Shown: positions 34,491-43,174, numbered from the stretch's first letter. The stretch is 64,000 nt of DNA from Symbioplanes lichenis (GCF_030709675.1 NZ_JAUZQD010000003.1:248001-312000); one strand, 5' to 3'. A program made the numbers and translations. Notes: generated by a model not told the origin, from the sequence alone.

Positions 34491-35795
34491 TCAGAAGTGG
34501 TCCTTGGGAATCACGGCGTGCACCCCGACTGTGCGATCGACGACCTGGGAGACCTCGAAGTTCGCGGCGGCGGACAGGTAGGCGTACGCGACCGCGCGGT
34601 CCATGCCCCGGTCGCGCTCGAGGAAGTCCAGGGCGTTGACCACCGCGCGGCGCATGGCGATGCCGAGGTCGCTGCCCTGGCCGCCGGTGCTGCCGTCGGG
34701 GTCGGAGAGGCCGATCGGCACCCAGGCGTCCGCGGTCTCGGCGAAGGGATACCCGAAGGCCACCGACGGCGCCCCGCGCTTGCCGGGCTTGACGACCGTC
34801 AGCCGGTACGTGGCGCGCAGCGAGCCCTCCATCGCGGTCAGCGCCACCTCGCCGTTGCCCATCGCCAGGTGCGGGTCGCCCGCGTAGAACAGGGCGCCTT
34901 CGGCGAAGACGGGCAGATAGAACGTGGCTCCCCGGCCGAGCAGGTTGATGTCGATGTTGCCGCCGCCGAGCGTCGGCGGGATCGAGTTCAGGGTGGCGTC
35001 CGTGAGGGATCCCGAGGCGGTGAAGGCGACGCCCATCATGCCCATGAAGGGATTCAGCGGGAACGCGACGCCGGGCATGACGCCGGTCAGCCCGCGCCGG
35101 GTCGCACGGACGGGCGTGAAGACGGACACGTTGCCGTAGCGGACCGGGTCGCCGCCGGGGCGGCCGTCGGTGGCGACCGGGGGCATGATCTCCGCCTCGG
35201 TGATCCCGGCCGGGACCGCGCCGCCGGCCAGGCGCGGCAGCGCGCCCTTGCCGTGCCGGCTGGACACCACGCCGTAGGGCACGCGCGGCAGGACGGACAG
35301 AACCTCGATCTTGAGTACGTCCCCCGGGGCGGCCCCGGCCACGTGGATCGGCCCGGTCACCACGTGCGGCCCGTCGACGTCGAAATTCCGGACGGTACGG
35401 TCGTAGGAGCGCGCCACGGCGATCGCGTCGGTGAGCACCTCGCCCCGGGCGACGCCGTGCCGGCCGAACCATGCGACGGGATCGCGGCCCTGGTCCTCGA
35501 GGATCCCCTCGTGCGAGACCGTGTCCACGGTGACGGTCTCGCCGGACCGCATCCGCAGCACCGGGGCCGCCGTGGTGGACGGCACGTATCCCCAGCGCAC
35601 CTCGTCGGGATCCGACCGCAGGTAGTGCCGGCCGTGGATCGGCCCCCGGCCCGGCTGCAGGATCTGTCCGATGCCGCCGGCCGCGGCGGGGGACGACGCG
35701 GCGCCGGACACGGCCCCGCCCGCCCCGGCTGCCGCGACAGCCCGCAAGAGAGTACGCCGGCCGAGCGCGCTGCGGATCCACGATGCACCGTCCAT
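34491..35795 (-). CDS. Tat-exported acetamidase/formamidase-like protein
   Basis: 434 residues. A twin-arginine signal (GRRTLLRAVAAAGAGGAVSG) is followed by a mature FmdA/AmdA fold (about 45-430). Recognisable parts: HYLRSDPDEVRWGYVP, VDTVSHEGILEDQGRDP, GPIHVAGAAPGDVLKIEV, and HLAMGNGEVALTAMEGSLRA. Enzymes of the family hydrolyse formamide or acetamide to ammonia and the acid. Export is unusual because most members are cytoplasmic, so the extracellular substrate may be a different short amide. No companion amide-transport genes. Confidence 0.82.
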   Translation of the reverse strand: MDGASWIRSALGRRTLLRAVAAAGAGGAVSGAASSPAAAGGIGQILQPGRGPIHGRHYLRSDPDEVRWGYVPSTTAAPVLRMRSGETVTVDTVSHEGILEDQGRDPVAWFGRHGVARGEVLTDAIAVARSYDRTVRNFDVDGPHVVTGPIHVAGAAPGDVLKIEVLSVLPRVPYGVVSSRHGKGALPRLAGGAVPAGITEAEIMPPVATDGRPGGDPVRYGNVSVFTPVRATRRGLTGVMPGVAFPLNPFMGMMGVAFTASGSLTDATLNSIPPTLGGGNIDINLLGRGATFYLPVFAEGALFYAGDPHLAMGNGEVALTAMEGSLRATYRLTVVKPGKRGAPSVAFGYPFAETADAWVPIGLSDPDGSTGGQGSDLGIAMRRAVVNALDFLERDRGMDRAVAYAYLSAAANFEVSQVVDRTVGVHAVIPKDHF

Positions 35796-35967
35796 GCCGC
35801 AGTTCTAGGCAGGCGCCGTGTCGGCCCGGTTGCCGTCGCGTGTCGGTGAGGTCAAGGCCACACCCGGTCATGATTGCCGATGCATTCACCGGCTGGCGAG
35901 AAAATGAGCCCGCGTACGTATGACGGCTCCGCGGCGCACCCCATGATGGTGCGTTCTTTTCCGACGC

Positions 35968-35972
35968 GGAGG
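35968..35972 (+). promoter_or_regulatory. Ribosome binding site that fixes a TTG start
   Basis: GGAGG lies 6 bases before TTG at 35979. The in-frame ATG codons further upstream (35874, 35904) have no such site and would add a hydrophilic extension, so the TTG start is preferred. Confidence 0.65.
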
Positions 35973-35978
35973 TGTTTC

Positions 35979-36473
35979 TTGATCGCGGTGATGATCGGCC
36001 TGGCCGGCGTGGCGGTGGCCCTGGCGGCGCTCGGGGCGGCGCTGTGGCAGGGCACGTTGCTGCGGCGTCAGCTGAGCCACGCGGGGCGGGTCAGCAATGC
36101 GCAGTTCTATCAGACCATCACGGTGCAGTGGCTCGAGTTCGACAAGTTCCTCATCGACCGGCCGCGCCTGTGGCCCTATTTCCACGCGAACCTGCCGGTG
36201 CCCGAGGACGAGGGCGAGCACGCCGAGCTGCTGTGCATGGCGGCGTTCATGGCCAACATGGCCGAGATCGGCGTGAACTCCAAGGCGATGCTCGGCCCGC
36301 TGTCCGGCGACTGGGAGAAGTACTTCCGGTTCGTCTATGGGAACTCGCCGTTCTTCCGCTACTTCTGGGGGCGCTACAAGTCGATGTGGTCCGACGAGGT
36401 GGACGCGGTGTTCACCACGCCGGTGCCGGGGTTCCCCTTCGAGAAGGTGCCGGAGCCGGCGTTGGCCGCGTGA
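35979..36473 (+). CDS. Membrane-anchored protein resembling DUF6082
   Basis: 164 residues from TTG. One N-terminal transmembrane helix (about 2-24, IAVMIGLAGVAVALAALGAAL) is followed by a cytoplasmic helical domain: QTITVQWLEFDKFLIDRPRL, CMAAFMANMAEIG, and a Trp/Tyr/Phe-rich end (WEKYFRFVYGNSPFFRYFWG). The pattern of helix-anchored, aromatic-rich small proteins resembles the actinobacterial DUF6082 group. Function unknown. It stands 50 bases before the permease and may share its transcript. Confidence 0.65.
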   Translation: MIAVMIGLAGVAVALAALGAALWQGTLLRRQLSHAGRVSNAQFYQTITVQWLEFDKFLIDRPRLWPYFHANLPVPEDEGEHAELLCMAAFMANMAEIGVNSKAMLGPLSGDWEKYFRFVYGNSPFFRYFWGRYKSMWSDEVDAVFTTPVPGFPFEKVPEPALAA

Positions 36474-36523
36474 GATCCATGCTCGTGGATGCGGAAGCGG
36501 GCCGGACGTGGTAGGCCAAGAGC

Positions 36524-37924
36524 ATGACGGCGACTTCCGACCTGTTCCGCCGCAAGCCACTCGACGACGTGGCCGACGATCGCGGCACCGACCTCAACCG
36601 CTCGCTCGGCCTGTGGCAACTGACGGCCATCGGCGTGGGCGGCATCATCGGCGCGGGCATCTTCGCGCTGGCCGGGGCGGTGGCCCACGAGACGGCCGGG
36701 CCCGCGGTGCTCATCTCGTTCCTGCTGGCGGGCATCGCGAGCGCGGCGGCGGCGCTGTCCTACGCCGAGTTCGCGGGCATGATCCCGAAGGCCGGCTCCG
36801 CCTACACGTACGGCTATGTCGTGCTCGGCGAGGTGGTCGGCTGGTTCATCGGCTGGGACCTGCTGCTGGAGTACACGGCGATCGTGTCCGTGGTCGCGAT
36901 CGGCATCTCGGGCTACTTCTCGTTCCTCATGGGCGAGCTCGGCGTCGACCTGCCGGCGTGGATGCTCGGGGCGCCCGGCACCGGCGACGGGCACGTGGTC
37001 GACCTGTTCGCGATGCTGTTGTGCCTGCTCATCGCGTACCTGCTCAATCGGGGGATCCGCGCCGCCGCGCGCGCCGAGACGGCCGTGGTCGCGATCAAGA
37101 TCGCGGTGGTCCTGCTGGTCGTCATCGTCGGCTTCTTCCACGTACGGTCGCAGAACTACCAGCCGTTCTTCCCGTTCGGTGTCAGCGGGGCGATCACCGG
37201 TGCCGCCACGGTGTTCTTCGCGGTGTTCGGTTACGACGCGATGAGCACCGCCGCCGAGGAGTCGAAGGACGCCCGGCGCCACCTGCCCAAGGCCATCATC
37301 TACTCGCTGATCATCTCCATGGTCCTGTACGTGCTGGCGACGCTGGTGCTGACCGGCATGCAGGACTACCGCGAGATCGACCCGGAGAGCGGCTTCTCGT
37401 CCGCGTTCGCCGCGGTGGGGCTGAGCGGGCTCGCCGACGTGATCGCGATCGGGGCGATCATCGGCATCCTCACCGTGATGTTCACCTTCATGCTCGGCGT
37501 CACTCGCGTCTGGTACGCCATGAGCCGTGACGGCCTGCTGCCCGCCTGGTTCGCCAAGCTGCACCCGCGCCGCCGCGTCCCGTCCCGCGTCACGTGGATC
37601 GCCGGCGTGGCGTCCGCGATCATCGCCGGTTTCCTGCCCATCCGCGAGGCCGCCGAGCTGACCAACATCGGCATCCTGCTGGCCTTCGTCGTGGTCTGCG
37701 TCGCCGTGATCGTCCTCCGCTACCGCCGCCCCGAGGCCCCGCGCGCCTTCCGCCTCCCGTGGATGCCCGTCATCCCCATCGTCGGCGTGATCTTCTCGAT
37801 CTGGCTGATCACCTTCCTGGCCCCGGTCACCTGGCTGCGCTTCGCGGTCTGGTTCCTCCTCGGCCTGGCCGTGTACTGGTTCTACAGCCGCCGCCACTCG
37901 AACCTCAACCGCACCGACGCCTAA
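36524..37924 (+). CDS. APC-superfamily amino-acid permease (cationic amino-acid transporter type)
   Basis: 466 residues, about 12 transmembrane helices. The cytoplasmic N-terminus ends in LNRSLGLWQLTAIGVGGIIG. TM1 has the unwound glycine motif GVGGIIGAGIF, TM2-3 carries AGMIPKAGSAYTYGYVVLGE, and TM6-7 FFAVFGYDAMSTAAEESKD. These are signatures of the CAT/YfnA branch, proton-coupled uptake of amino acids such as arginine, lysine or branched-chain residues. The substrate cannot be fixed. Its stop overlaps the convergent LysR gene by 4 bases. Confidence 0.9.
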   Translation: MTATSDLFRRKPLDDVADDRGTDLNRSLGLWQLTAIGVGGIIGAGIFALAGAVAHETAGPAVLISFLLAGIASAAAALSYAEFAGMIPKAGSAYTYGYVVLGEVVGWFIGWDLLLEYTAIVSVVAIGISGYFSFLMGELGVDLPAWMLGAPGTGDGHVVDLFAMLLCLLIAYLLNRGIRAAARAETAVVAIKIAVVLLVVIVGFFHVRSQNYQPFFPFGVSGAITGAATVFFAVFGYDAMSTAAEESKDARRHLPKAIIYSLIISMVLYVLATLVLTGMQDYREIDPESGFSSAFAAVGLSGLADVIAIGAIIGILTVMFTFMLGVTRVWYAMSRDGLLPAWFAKLHPRRRVPSRVTWIAGVASAIIAGFLPIREAAELTNIGILLAFVVVCVAVIVLRYRRPEAPRAFRLPWMPVIPIVGVIFSIWLITFLAPVTWLRFAVWFLLGLAVYWFYSRRHSNLNRTDA

Positions 37925-38796
37925 GACCAGGTCTGCCTGCTCAGCTCGTCCAGCAAGGCGGCCTCCGCCCGGCCCGGCGCCGGGCGGACGCCCGCGACCA
38001 CCGGCTCCGACAGGTCCGGGTCGAGCCGGCGGATCAGGTGTCCGAAGTCCTCGGGAATCGCGGAAGCCGGCGCGACCGTGACCCCGAGGCCCTCGGCGGC
38101 GAGCCGCACCGCGGTCGCGATCTGCGAGGCCCGCCCCACCGTGCGCGGGGCGAGGCCGCGGCCGGCGAGCAGCCGCGCCAGATACTCGTCGAGCTTGCTG
38201 GTGCGGCGGTAGCGCACCCACCCCTCCGCGGCGAGGTCGCCGAGGGTGAGCGGCTCGTCGCGGCGCAGCAGCGGGTGGCCCTCCGGCAGCACGGCGACGT
38301 AGGACTCCCGGCCCAGCACGTGCAGGTCGAACGTGCACCCCGGCGGGATCTCGTGGACCAGCACCACGTCGAGCGTGCCGAGCCGCGCGAGCCGTTCCAT
38401 GTCCGTGGGGTCGGGCTCCTCGTGGATGGTCACCTGCAGCCGGGGATGACGACGGCGCAGCCGGCCGAGGGCGCGGGGGAGCTGGCGGGCGCCGAGCCCC
38501 AGGTGGACGGCGATGATCAGCTCGCCCGTCAGGTCGCCGTCGGCGGCGCGGGCGGCGGTCAGGGCGCGTCGCGAGGCGGTGGCGGCGATCTCCGCCTCGG
38601 CCAGGAAGGCCCGCCCCGCCACGGTCGGCGTCATGCCCTGCGGGGTGCGCGTGAACAGCCGCACCCCGACCTGCTTCTCCAGGGTGCCGATCTGCTGGGA
38701 CAGGGACGGCTGGGCCACGCCCAGCCGCTCGGCCGCCGCGGTGATGCTGCCCTCCTCGGCCACCGTCAGCGCGTACTCGTACTGCCGCAAGTTCAT
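37921..38796 (-). CDS. LysR-family transcriptional regulator
   Basis: 291 residues. N-terminal winged HTH (MNLRQYEYALTVAEEGSITA, AAERLGVAQPSLSQQIGTLE) and a C-terminal periplasmic-binding-like sensor (about 90-290; LTGELIIAVHLGLGARQLP, AARLAAEGLGVTVAPASAIP-type ending). Divergent from the SDR at 38921 with a perfect T-N11-A type palindrome in between, the normal setting for a LysR regulator and its target. The longer frame upstream lies inside that promoter region and is rejected. Confidence 0.92.
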   Translation of the reverse strand: MNLRQYEYALTVAEEGSITAAAERLGVAQPSLSQQIGTLEKQVGVRLFTRTPQGMTPTVAGRAFLAEAEIAATASRRALTAARAADGDLTGELIIAVHLGLGARQLPRALGRLRRRHPRLQVTIHEEPDPTDMERLARLGTLDVVLVHEIPPGCTFDLHVLGRESYVAVLPEGHPLLRRDEPLTLGDLAAEGWVRYRRTSKLDEYLARLLAGRGLAPRTVGRASQIATAVRLAAEGLGVTVAPASAIPEDFGHLIRRLDPDLSEPVVAGVRPAPGRAEAALLDELSRQTWS

Positions 38797-38823
38797 CGGG
38801 AGCCACCTCGGTGCATAGGCGAA

Positions 38824-38842
38824 CGCTATGCCCAGCATAGCG
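38824..38842. promoter_or_regulatory. LysR-type operator
   Basis: CGCTATGC and GCATAGCG form a perfect 8+8 inverted repeat around CCA and contain the LysR T-N11-A core. It lies 27 bases before the regulator start on the minus strand and about 78 bases before the SDR. Related half-sites (GCATAGGCG, GTCTATGG) flank it. Confidence 0.7.
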
Positions 38843-38920
38843 ATCGTCGCTTTGCGTCTATGGCTCGCACGTGCGTACCTTCGGCCGGCAGGCACGGTTC
38901 ACCCGAGCGAAGGAGAGAGC

Positions 38921-39670
38921 ATGCGTCTCGCCGGCAAGGTCGCCCTGATCACCGGGGCGGGAGCGGGCCTCGGCCTGGCCATGGCCGAGAGGTTCGCGGC
39001 CGAGGGCGCCCACGTCTACATCACGGGTCGCCGCAAGGAGGTGCTCGACGACGCGGTGGCCGCGATCGAGGGCCGGGTCACGGCGGTCGCCGCGGACGTC
39101 ACCGCGCCGGCTGATCTTCACGGGCTGACGGAGACCATCCGGGCGGAGAGCGGGCGCCTCGACGTGCTCGTCGCCAATGCGGGCATGATCGAACGGGCGG
39201 ACTTCGGCGAGGTGACCGAGGACCACTTCGACCGGACGTTCGCGGTCAACGCGCGCGGCACGATGTTCACCGTCCAGACGGCGCTGCCGCTCATGCCGGC
39301 CGGCGGCTCGATCATCCTGGTGGGCTCGATCCAGGGCTTCAAGGGACTCCCCGGGTCGACCACCTACAGCGCGGCGAAGGCGGCCGTACGCTCCTACGCG
39401 CGCGTGTGGGCGGCCGAGTTCGGGGACCGGGGCCTGCGGGTCAACGTGCTGACCCCGGGTCCGTTCGACACCGCCATCATCGACGGGCAGGCCGAGTACT
39501 TCGGGCAGGACCCCGCGGCCCTGCGCGCCCAGATGGCCACGCACGTGCCACTCGGCCGCCTCGGCCGCCCCGCCGAGCTCGCCGCCGCGGCCCTGTTCCT
39601 GGCCTCGGACGACAGCAGCTTCATGACCGGGGCCGAGCTGTGCGTCGACGGCGGCATGGCCCAGGTCTGA
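38921..39670 (+). CDS. Short-chain dehydrogenase/reductase (SDR)
   Basis: 249 residues with a clear AAGGAG upstream. Classical SDR: NAD(P)-binding TGAGAGLG, NAG in VLVANAGMIE, catalytic Ser in ILVGSIQG and YSAAK, C-terminal FMTGAELCVDGGMAQV. Typical of 3-ketoacyl-ACP reductase-like or sugar dehydrogenases; substrate unknown. Divergent from the LysR regulator, which probably activates it. Confidence 0.93.
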   Translation: MRLAGKVALITGAGAGLGLAMAERFAAEGAHVYITGRRKEVLDDAVAAIEGRVTAVAADVTAPADLHGLTETIRAESGRLDVLVANAGMIERADFGEVTEDHFDRTFAVNARGTMFTVQTALPLMPAGGSIILVGSIQGFKGLPGSTTYSAAKAAVRSYARVWAAEFGDRGLRVNVLTPGPFDTAIIDGQAEYFGQDPAALRAQMATHVPLGRLGRPAELAAAALFLASDDSSFMTGAELCVDGGMAQV

Positions 39671-39751
39671 GAATCGGCGCACCCCGGTCCCGGTGGCCGA
39701 GCTGCAACCGTGACGTACGGATGCGAGTCTGGGTTGCGTAGGCTCTCCACC

Positions 39752-40543
39752 ATGACCGAGGAGCGATCCAAATTGGACACGACTGTTCCGCACTCGGCGC
39801 GGATCTGGAACTACTGGCTGGGCGGCAAGGACAACTTCGAGGCCGACCGGGCCGCCGGCGACGAGGTCATCGCCCACATCCCGGACATCCCCGTCGGCGC
39901 GCGGTCCGAGCGGGCGTTCCTCAAGCGGGTGGTCACCTACCTCGTCGAGGAGGCCGGCATCCGGCAGTTCCTCGACGTCGGCACCGGGCTGCCCTCGGCC
40001 GACAACACCCACGAGGTCGCGCAGTCGCTCGACCCGTCCTGCCGGGTGCTCTACGTCGACAACGACCCGCTCGTCATGGCCCACGCCCGGGCGCTGCTGG
40101 CCAGCACCCCGGAGGGCGCCTGCGACTACGTCGAGGCCGACCTGCGCGACCCGGAGATGATCCTCGCGGCCGCCCGGCGCACGCTCGACTTCACGCGGCC
40201 GATCGGGCTCATGCTGCTCGGCGTCGTCAACCACCTCATGGACGACGAGGTGGCGTACGGCTCGGTCGCGAAGCTGGTCGACGCCATGCCGGCCGGCAGC
40301 CACCTGGTCCTCACCCACTCCACCGCGGAGATCCACGGTGAGCCGATGCTGCGGGTGATGCGCGAGACCACCGAGCGCGGCGGCACGCCGATCCGGGCCC
40401 GGACCAAGGCGGAGCTCGAGCGCTTCTTCGACGGCCTGGAGCTGCTGGAGCCCGGCGTCGTGACCTGCTCGCGCTGGCGCCCCGACCCGGCGGCCGACGA
40501 GCCCGAGGTCTACCTGTTCGCTGGCGTCGCCCGGATCGGCTGA
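39752..40543 (+). CDS. SAM-dependent methyltransferase of the PF04672 (DUF574) family
   Basis: 263 residues. The start MTEERSKLDTTVPHSARIWN leads into YWLGGKDNFEADRAAGDEV, the family's hallmark. The SAM-binding strand is QFLDVGTGLPSADNTHEVAQ, with VLYVDNDPLVMAHARALLA as the acidic loop and ADLRDPEMIL after it. The family is large in actinomycetes and mostly uncharacterised. The target is unknown. Its last 34 bases overlap the convergent CtaG gene. Confidence 0.9.
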   Translation: MTEERSKLDTTVPHSARIWNYWLGGKDNFEADRAAGDEVIAHIPDIPVGARSERAFLKRVVTYLVEEAGIRQFLDVGTGLPSADNTHEVAQSLDPSCRVLYVDNDPLVMAHARALLASTPEGACDYVEADLRDPEMILAAARRTLDFTRPIGLMLLGVVNHLMDDEVAYGSVAKLVDAMPAGSHLVLTHSTAEIHGEPMLRVMRETTERGGTPIRARTKAELERFFDGLELLEPGVVTCSRWRPDPAADEPEVYLFAGVARIG

Positions 40544-41307
40544 CCAGGCCCGGCTGCGGACCGGCTGGGACCGGACGGTGTACTCGGTGCCGGTGCGGTC
40601 CTGAGCTCGTCGGGCAGGCGCCACGGCACGCGCGGCGGGCGGGTGGCGGGGATGCGCCGGGTGCGCGGGCCGTGCGGGTCCGCCGCCCGGTACCACTCGC
40701 GGCAGAACAGAGAGATGAGCACCAGGTCGACCGCGTCGCCGCCGTAGTACATGAGCGGCGAGTTCAGGTGCTTCGCGAGGATGCCGTGGGCGGCGAGGAA
40801 GCCGATGAGAGCGGCGGCCCGGACCACGCGGCCCGGGCGGTGCGGCGCGGGGTCGACGCCGACGATCGCGGCCGTGAAGAGGTAGCCCGACGCGAGGATG
40901 TGCCACGGGACGAGGCCGCCGGCCCGGTGCAGGTCGGTGAGGTAGATCAGCCAGAGGCCGCCGGCGTTGAGGACCGCGGCGGTCACCGGGTGCGTGAGGG
41001 CGCGTACCGGCCGGCTGCGCAGCAGACGCGACAGCCGGCGGGCGGCGCGCACCGGCAGCGCGCGCAGGGCCAGGGTCACGGGCGCGCCGAGCACCAGCAG
41101 CAGGGGAGCGATCATGCCCAGCAGCAGGTGCGCGACCATGTGGGCGTCGGGGTCGTGATGCGCGGCGGCGGCGAGCGGTCCGTGCCCGGCGACCGACGCG
41201 GCGATCACCCCGGCCATCCAGCAGGCGGCCCGCTCGGTGGGCCACCAGCTGCCTTTCCGATGTACGGCCAGCATGCCCGCCGCGTACGCGAGGGCGAGCA
41301 GGATCAT
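40510..41307 (-). CDS. ctaG: Cytochrome c oxidase assembly protein, CtaG/YppB-type
   Basis: 265 residues, about seven transmembrane helices. Conserved His-rich motifs: AHMVAHLLLGMIAPLLLVLG, HPVTAAVLNAGGLWLIYLTD, AHGILAKHLNSPLMYYGGDA. This is the caa3-type CtaG family, which delivers copper to CuB of haem-copper oxidases. The C-terminal 40 residues are Pro/Arg-rich and cytoplasmic. An ATGA overlap couples it to the DUF2243 gene. No oxidase subunit genes are in view, so the partner oxidase is encoded elsewhere. Confidence 0.82.
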   Translation of the reverse strand: MILLALAYAAGMLAVHRKGSWWPTERAACWMAGVIAASVAGHGPLAAAAHHDPDAHMVAHLLLGMIAPLLLVLGAPVTLALRALPVRAARRLSRLLRSRPVRALTHPVTAAVLNAGGLWLIYLTDLHRAGGLVPWHILASGYLFTAAIVGVDPAPHRPGRVVRAAALIGFLAAHGILAKHLNSPLMYYGGDAVDLVLISLFCREWYRAADPHGPRTRRIPATRPPRVPWRLPDELRTAPAPSTPSGPSRSAAGPGQPIRATPANR

Positions 41308-41750
41308 CGGCGCCGGGCCCGCAGCAGCAGCGTGACACCGGCGGCGAGCAGGGCGACGGCGATGACGTTCCAGGCCCAGTCGTACGGGGTGATGTCCACG
41401 TCGTAGCGGATCTGGTGCAGCCTCAGGAGCTTGTGCTGCACCGTGCCGTCGTACAGCTGGAAGGCGCCGGCGCCCGCCAGCAGGCCGCCCCACCACGACC
41501 GGCGCTCGAAGGCGGCCCGGCGCCGGAGGTCGGCCAGCAAGAACAGCGCGGCGACCGTGGCGACCCAGCTGAACGCGTGGAAGACACCGTCGGACACCAG
41601 CCCCGCCGCCGGCGTCGACTTGTCGTAGAAGTGGTGCCAGTGCAGCAGCTGATGGAACACCGTCTCGTCGACGAAGCCGGCGACGCCGAGGCCGAGCAGG
41701 GCCCCGGACAGCACGCTGCGGCGCGCATCGGTGGACACGGCGACCGGCAT
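41304..41750 (-). CDS. DUF2243 membrane protein
   Basis: 148 residues with four transmembrane helices. The conserved signature GFVDETVFHQLLHWHHFYD after TM1 and DGTVQHKLLRLHQIRYDVDI after TM3 carries six or more histidines at the membrane surface, suggesting metal handling. It is coupled to ctaG by an ATGA overlap. The pair likely acts together in copper or haem-copper enzyme assembly; that is inference from context. Confidence 0.85.
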   Translation of the reverse strand: MPVAVSTDARRSVLSGALLGLGVAGFVDETVFHQLLHWHHFYDKSTPAAGLVSDGVFHAFSWVATVAALFLLADLRRRAAFERRSWWGGLLAGAGAFQLYDGTVQHKLLRLHQIRYDVDITPYDWAWNVIAVALLAAGVTLLLRARRR

Positions 41751-41846
41751 GGGGAGACCTCCTGGGGGCGGGGAAAGCGACGCATTCCCCGCCTGCCCGA
41801 GGTCAAACAGCCGGCGCGGGGGCCCGCCGTCTTGGTGACACGGTCG

Positions 41847-42533
41847 TCACTGCGTGAGGATGCCGCCGTCGACGAACAGGTCGTGGCCGTTCACGCCGCC
41901 GTTGCGCAGCAGGAACTCCGTCGCGTCGGCGACCTCGTCCAGGGTGACCAGCCGGCCGATCGGGGTGCGGGCGACCGCATGCCCGAGGTCGGCGCCGGCC
42001 CAGCGCGGGCTGTCGCCGACCAGCGCCGGGTGCAGGGCGTTGACGCGGATCGGGGCGGCCTCGACGGCGAGGGTCCTGACCAGCCCGGTGATGCCGCCGT
42101 TGAACGTGGTGACCACCGTCGACCCCGGGTAGGGGCGCTCCTTGGCGAGCCCGCCGAACAGCACGACCGCCCCGCCCGGGTTGAACCGGTCGTGCAGGAC
42201 GCGCACGGTCTCGGCGTACCCGACGAGTTTGGTCGTGACGGCGGTGACCGCGCCGGTGATGTCGAAGTTCTTGAACGTGTTGGGCTGCTGGTGCGAGGCC
42301 GTGATGATCAGGTGGTCGACCGGGCCGACGCCGGCGAGCGACGCCGCGACGGTCTCCGGGCGGGCCAGGTCCACGCCGATGCCCGTCACGTCCGGGCCGA
42401 TCTCCTTGGCGATCGCCTCGGCGCGGGCGGTGTCGCGGCCGGCGATGACGACCGAGTCGCCGCGGCCCGCGTACCTCCCGGCGATGTGGCGGCCGATGCC
42501 GGCGGTGCCGCCGATGATGACTGCGCTGGTCAT
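41847..42533 (-). CDS. Short-chain dehydrogenase-like protein lacking the YxxxK motif
   Basis: 228 residues. Rossmann start SAVIIGGTAGIGRHIAGRYA (glycine motif intact), DHLIITAS, and a C-terminal LLRNGGVNGHDLFVDGGILT. Where classical SDRs carry YxxxK, this protein reads TTFNGGITGLV, so the catalytic Tyr and Lys are absent. Related proteins with an N-G-A pattern in this position exist, so it may bind NADP without classical catalysis or use other residues. GGGGAGG precedes the ATG. Divergent from a TetR regulator across a perfect 14-bp palindrome. Confidence 0.85.
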   Translation of the reverse strand: MTSAVIIGGTAGIGRHIAGRYAGRGDSVVIAGRDTARAEAIAKEIGPDVTGIGVDLARPETVAASLAGVGPVDHLIITASHQQPNTFKNFDITGAVTAVTTKLVGYAETVRVLHDRFNPGGAVVLFGGLAKERPYPGSTVVTTFNGGITGLVRTLAVEAAPIRVNALHPALVGDSPRWAGADLGHAVARTPIGRLVTLDEVADATEFLLRNGGVNGHDLFVDGGILTQ

Positions 42534-42563
42534 AGTGGTGATTCCTCCCCGGACGAAGCTTAC

Positions 42564-42577
42564 TGACCACGTGGTCA
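42564..42577. promoter_or_regulatory. TetR-type operator
   Basis: TGACCACGTGGTCA, a perfect 14-bp palindrome midway in the 74-base gap between the divergent SDR-like gene and the TetR gene. Extended by TTA/TAA-like flanks (CTTACTGACC...GGTCATTAAG). Confidence 0.75.
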
Positions 42578-42607
42578 TTAAGAGCGTACCTCGGTTACGG
42601 TGGGGAG

Positions 42608-43174
42608 GTGAGTTCCCATCGCCGCGACCCCGAGGGCCATCGCCGGGCCATCCTGGAGGCCGCCCGCGCCAGCTTCGGCGAGCGCGGGTTCACCGGCGCC
42701 ACCGTCCGCGACATCGCCGCGCGGGCCGGCGTGACCCACGGGCTGGTGCTGCGCCAGTTCGGGTCGAAGGAGCGGCTGTTCCTGGCGGCCGTACCGGGGC
42801 ATCGCGAGCTGGACCAGGTCGTCGGCGGCGACCGGGCGACGCTGCCCGAGCGCGTCGCCCGCGCCTACGTCGAGCGCATGGAGGCGGGCGCGGCCGCGGA
42901 CCCGCTGGTCGTGCTCCTGCGCAGCGTGGGCTCCGACCAGCAGGCGGCGGCCACGCTGCTCGCGGCGATGGCGGCCAACAGCATCGAGGCCTACCGCCCG
43001 CTGCTGACCGGCGACGACGTCGAGGCGCGCGTGGCCCTGCTGGGCGCGCAGATGATCGGGGTCACGTTCAACCGCTACATCGCCCGTACGGGTCCGCTCG
43101 CCACGATGACCGCCGACGAGCTGACCACGCACCTCACCCGCGTGTTGCGGGACATCCTGTTCAGCTCGCGCTGA
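42608..43174 (+). CDS. TetR-family transcriptional regulator
   Basis: 188 residues from GTG. HTH in HRRAILEAARASFGERGFTG and RDIAARAGVTHGLVLRQFGS; the ligand-binding half contains ADPLVVLLRSVGSDQQAAAT. This TetR subtype usually represses a divergent oxidoreductase gene, here the SDR-like gene at 41847. The palindrome at 42564-42577 is the likely binding site. The 3' end overlaps the convergent SGNH hydrolase by 14 bases. Confidence 0.92.
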   Translation: MSSHRRDPEGHRRAILEAARASFGERGFTGATVRDIAARAGVTHGLVLRQFGSKERLFLAAVPGHRELDQVVGGDRATLPERVARAYVERMEAGAAADPLVVLLRSVGSDQQAAATLLAAMAANSIEAYRPLLTGDDVEARVALLGAQMIGVTFNRYIARTGPLATMTADELTTHLTRVLRDILFSSR

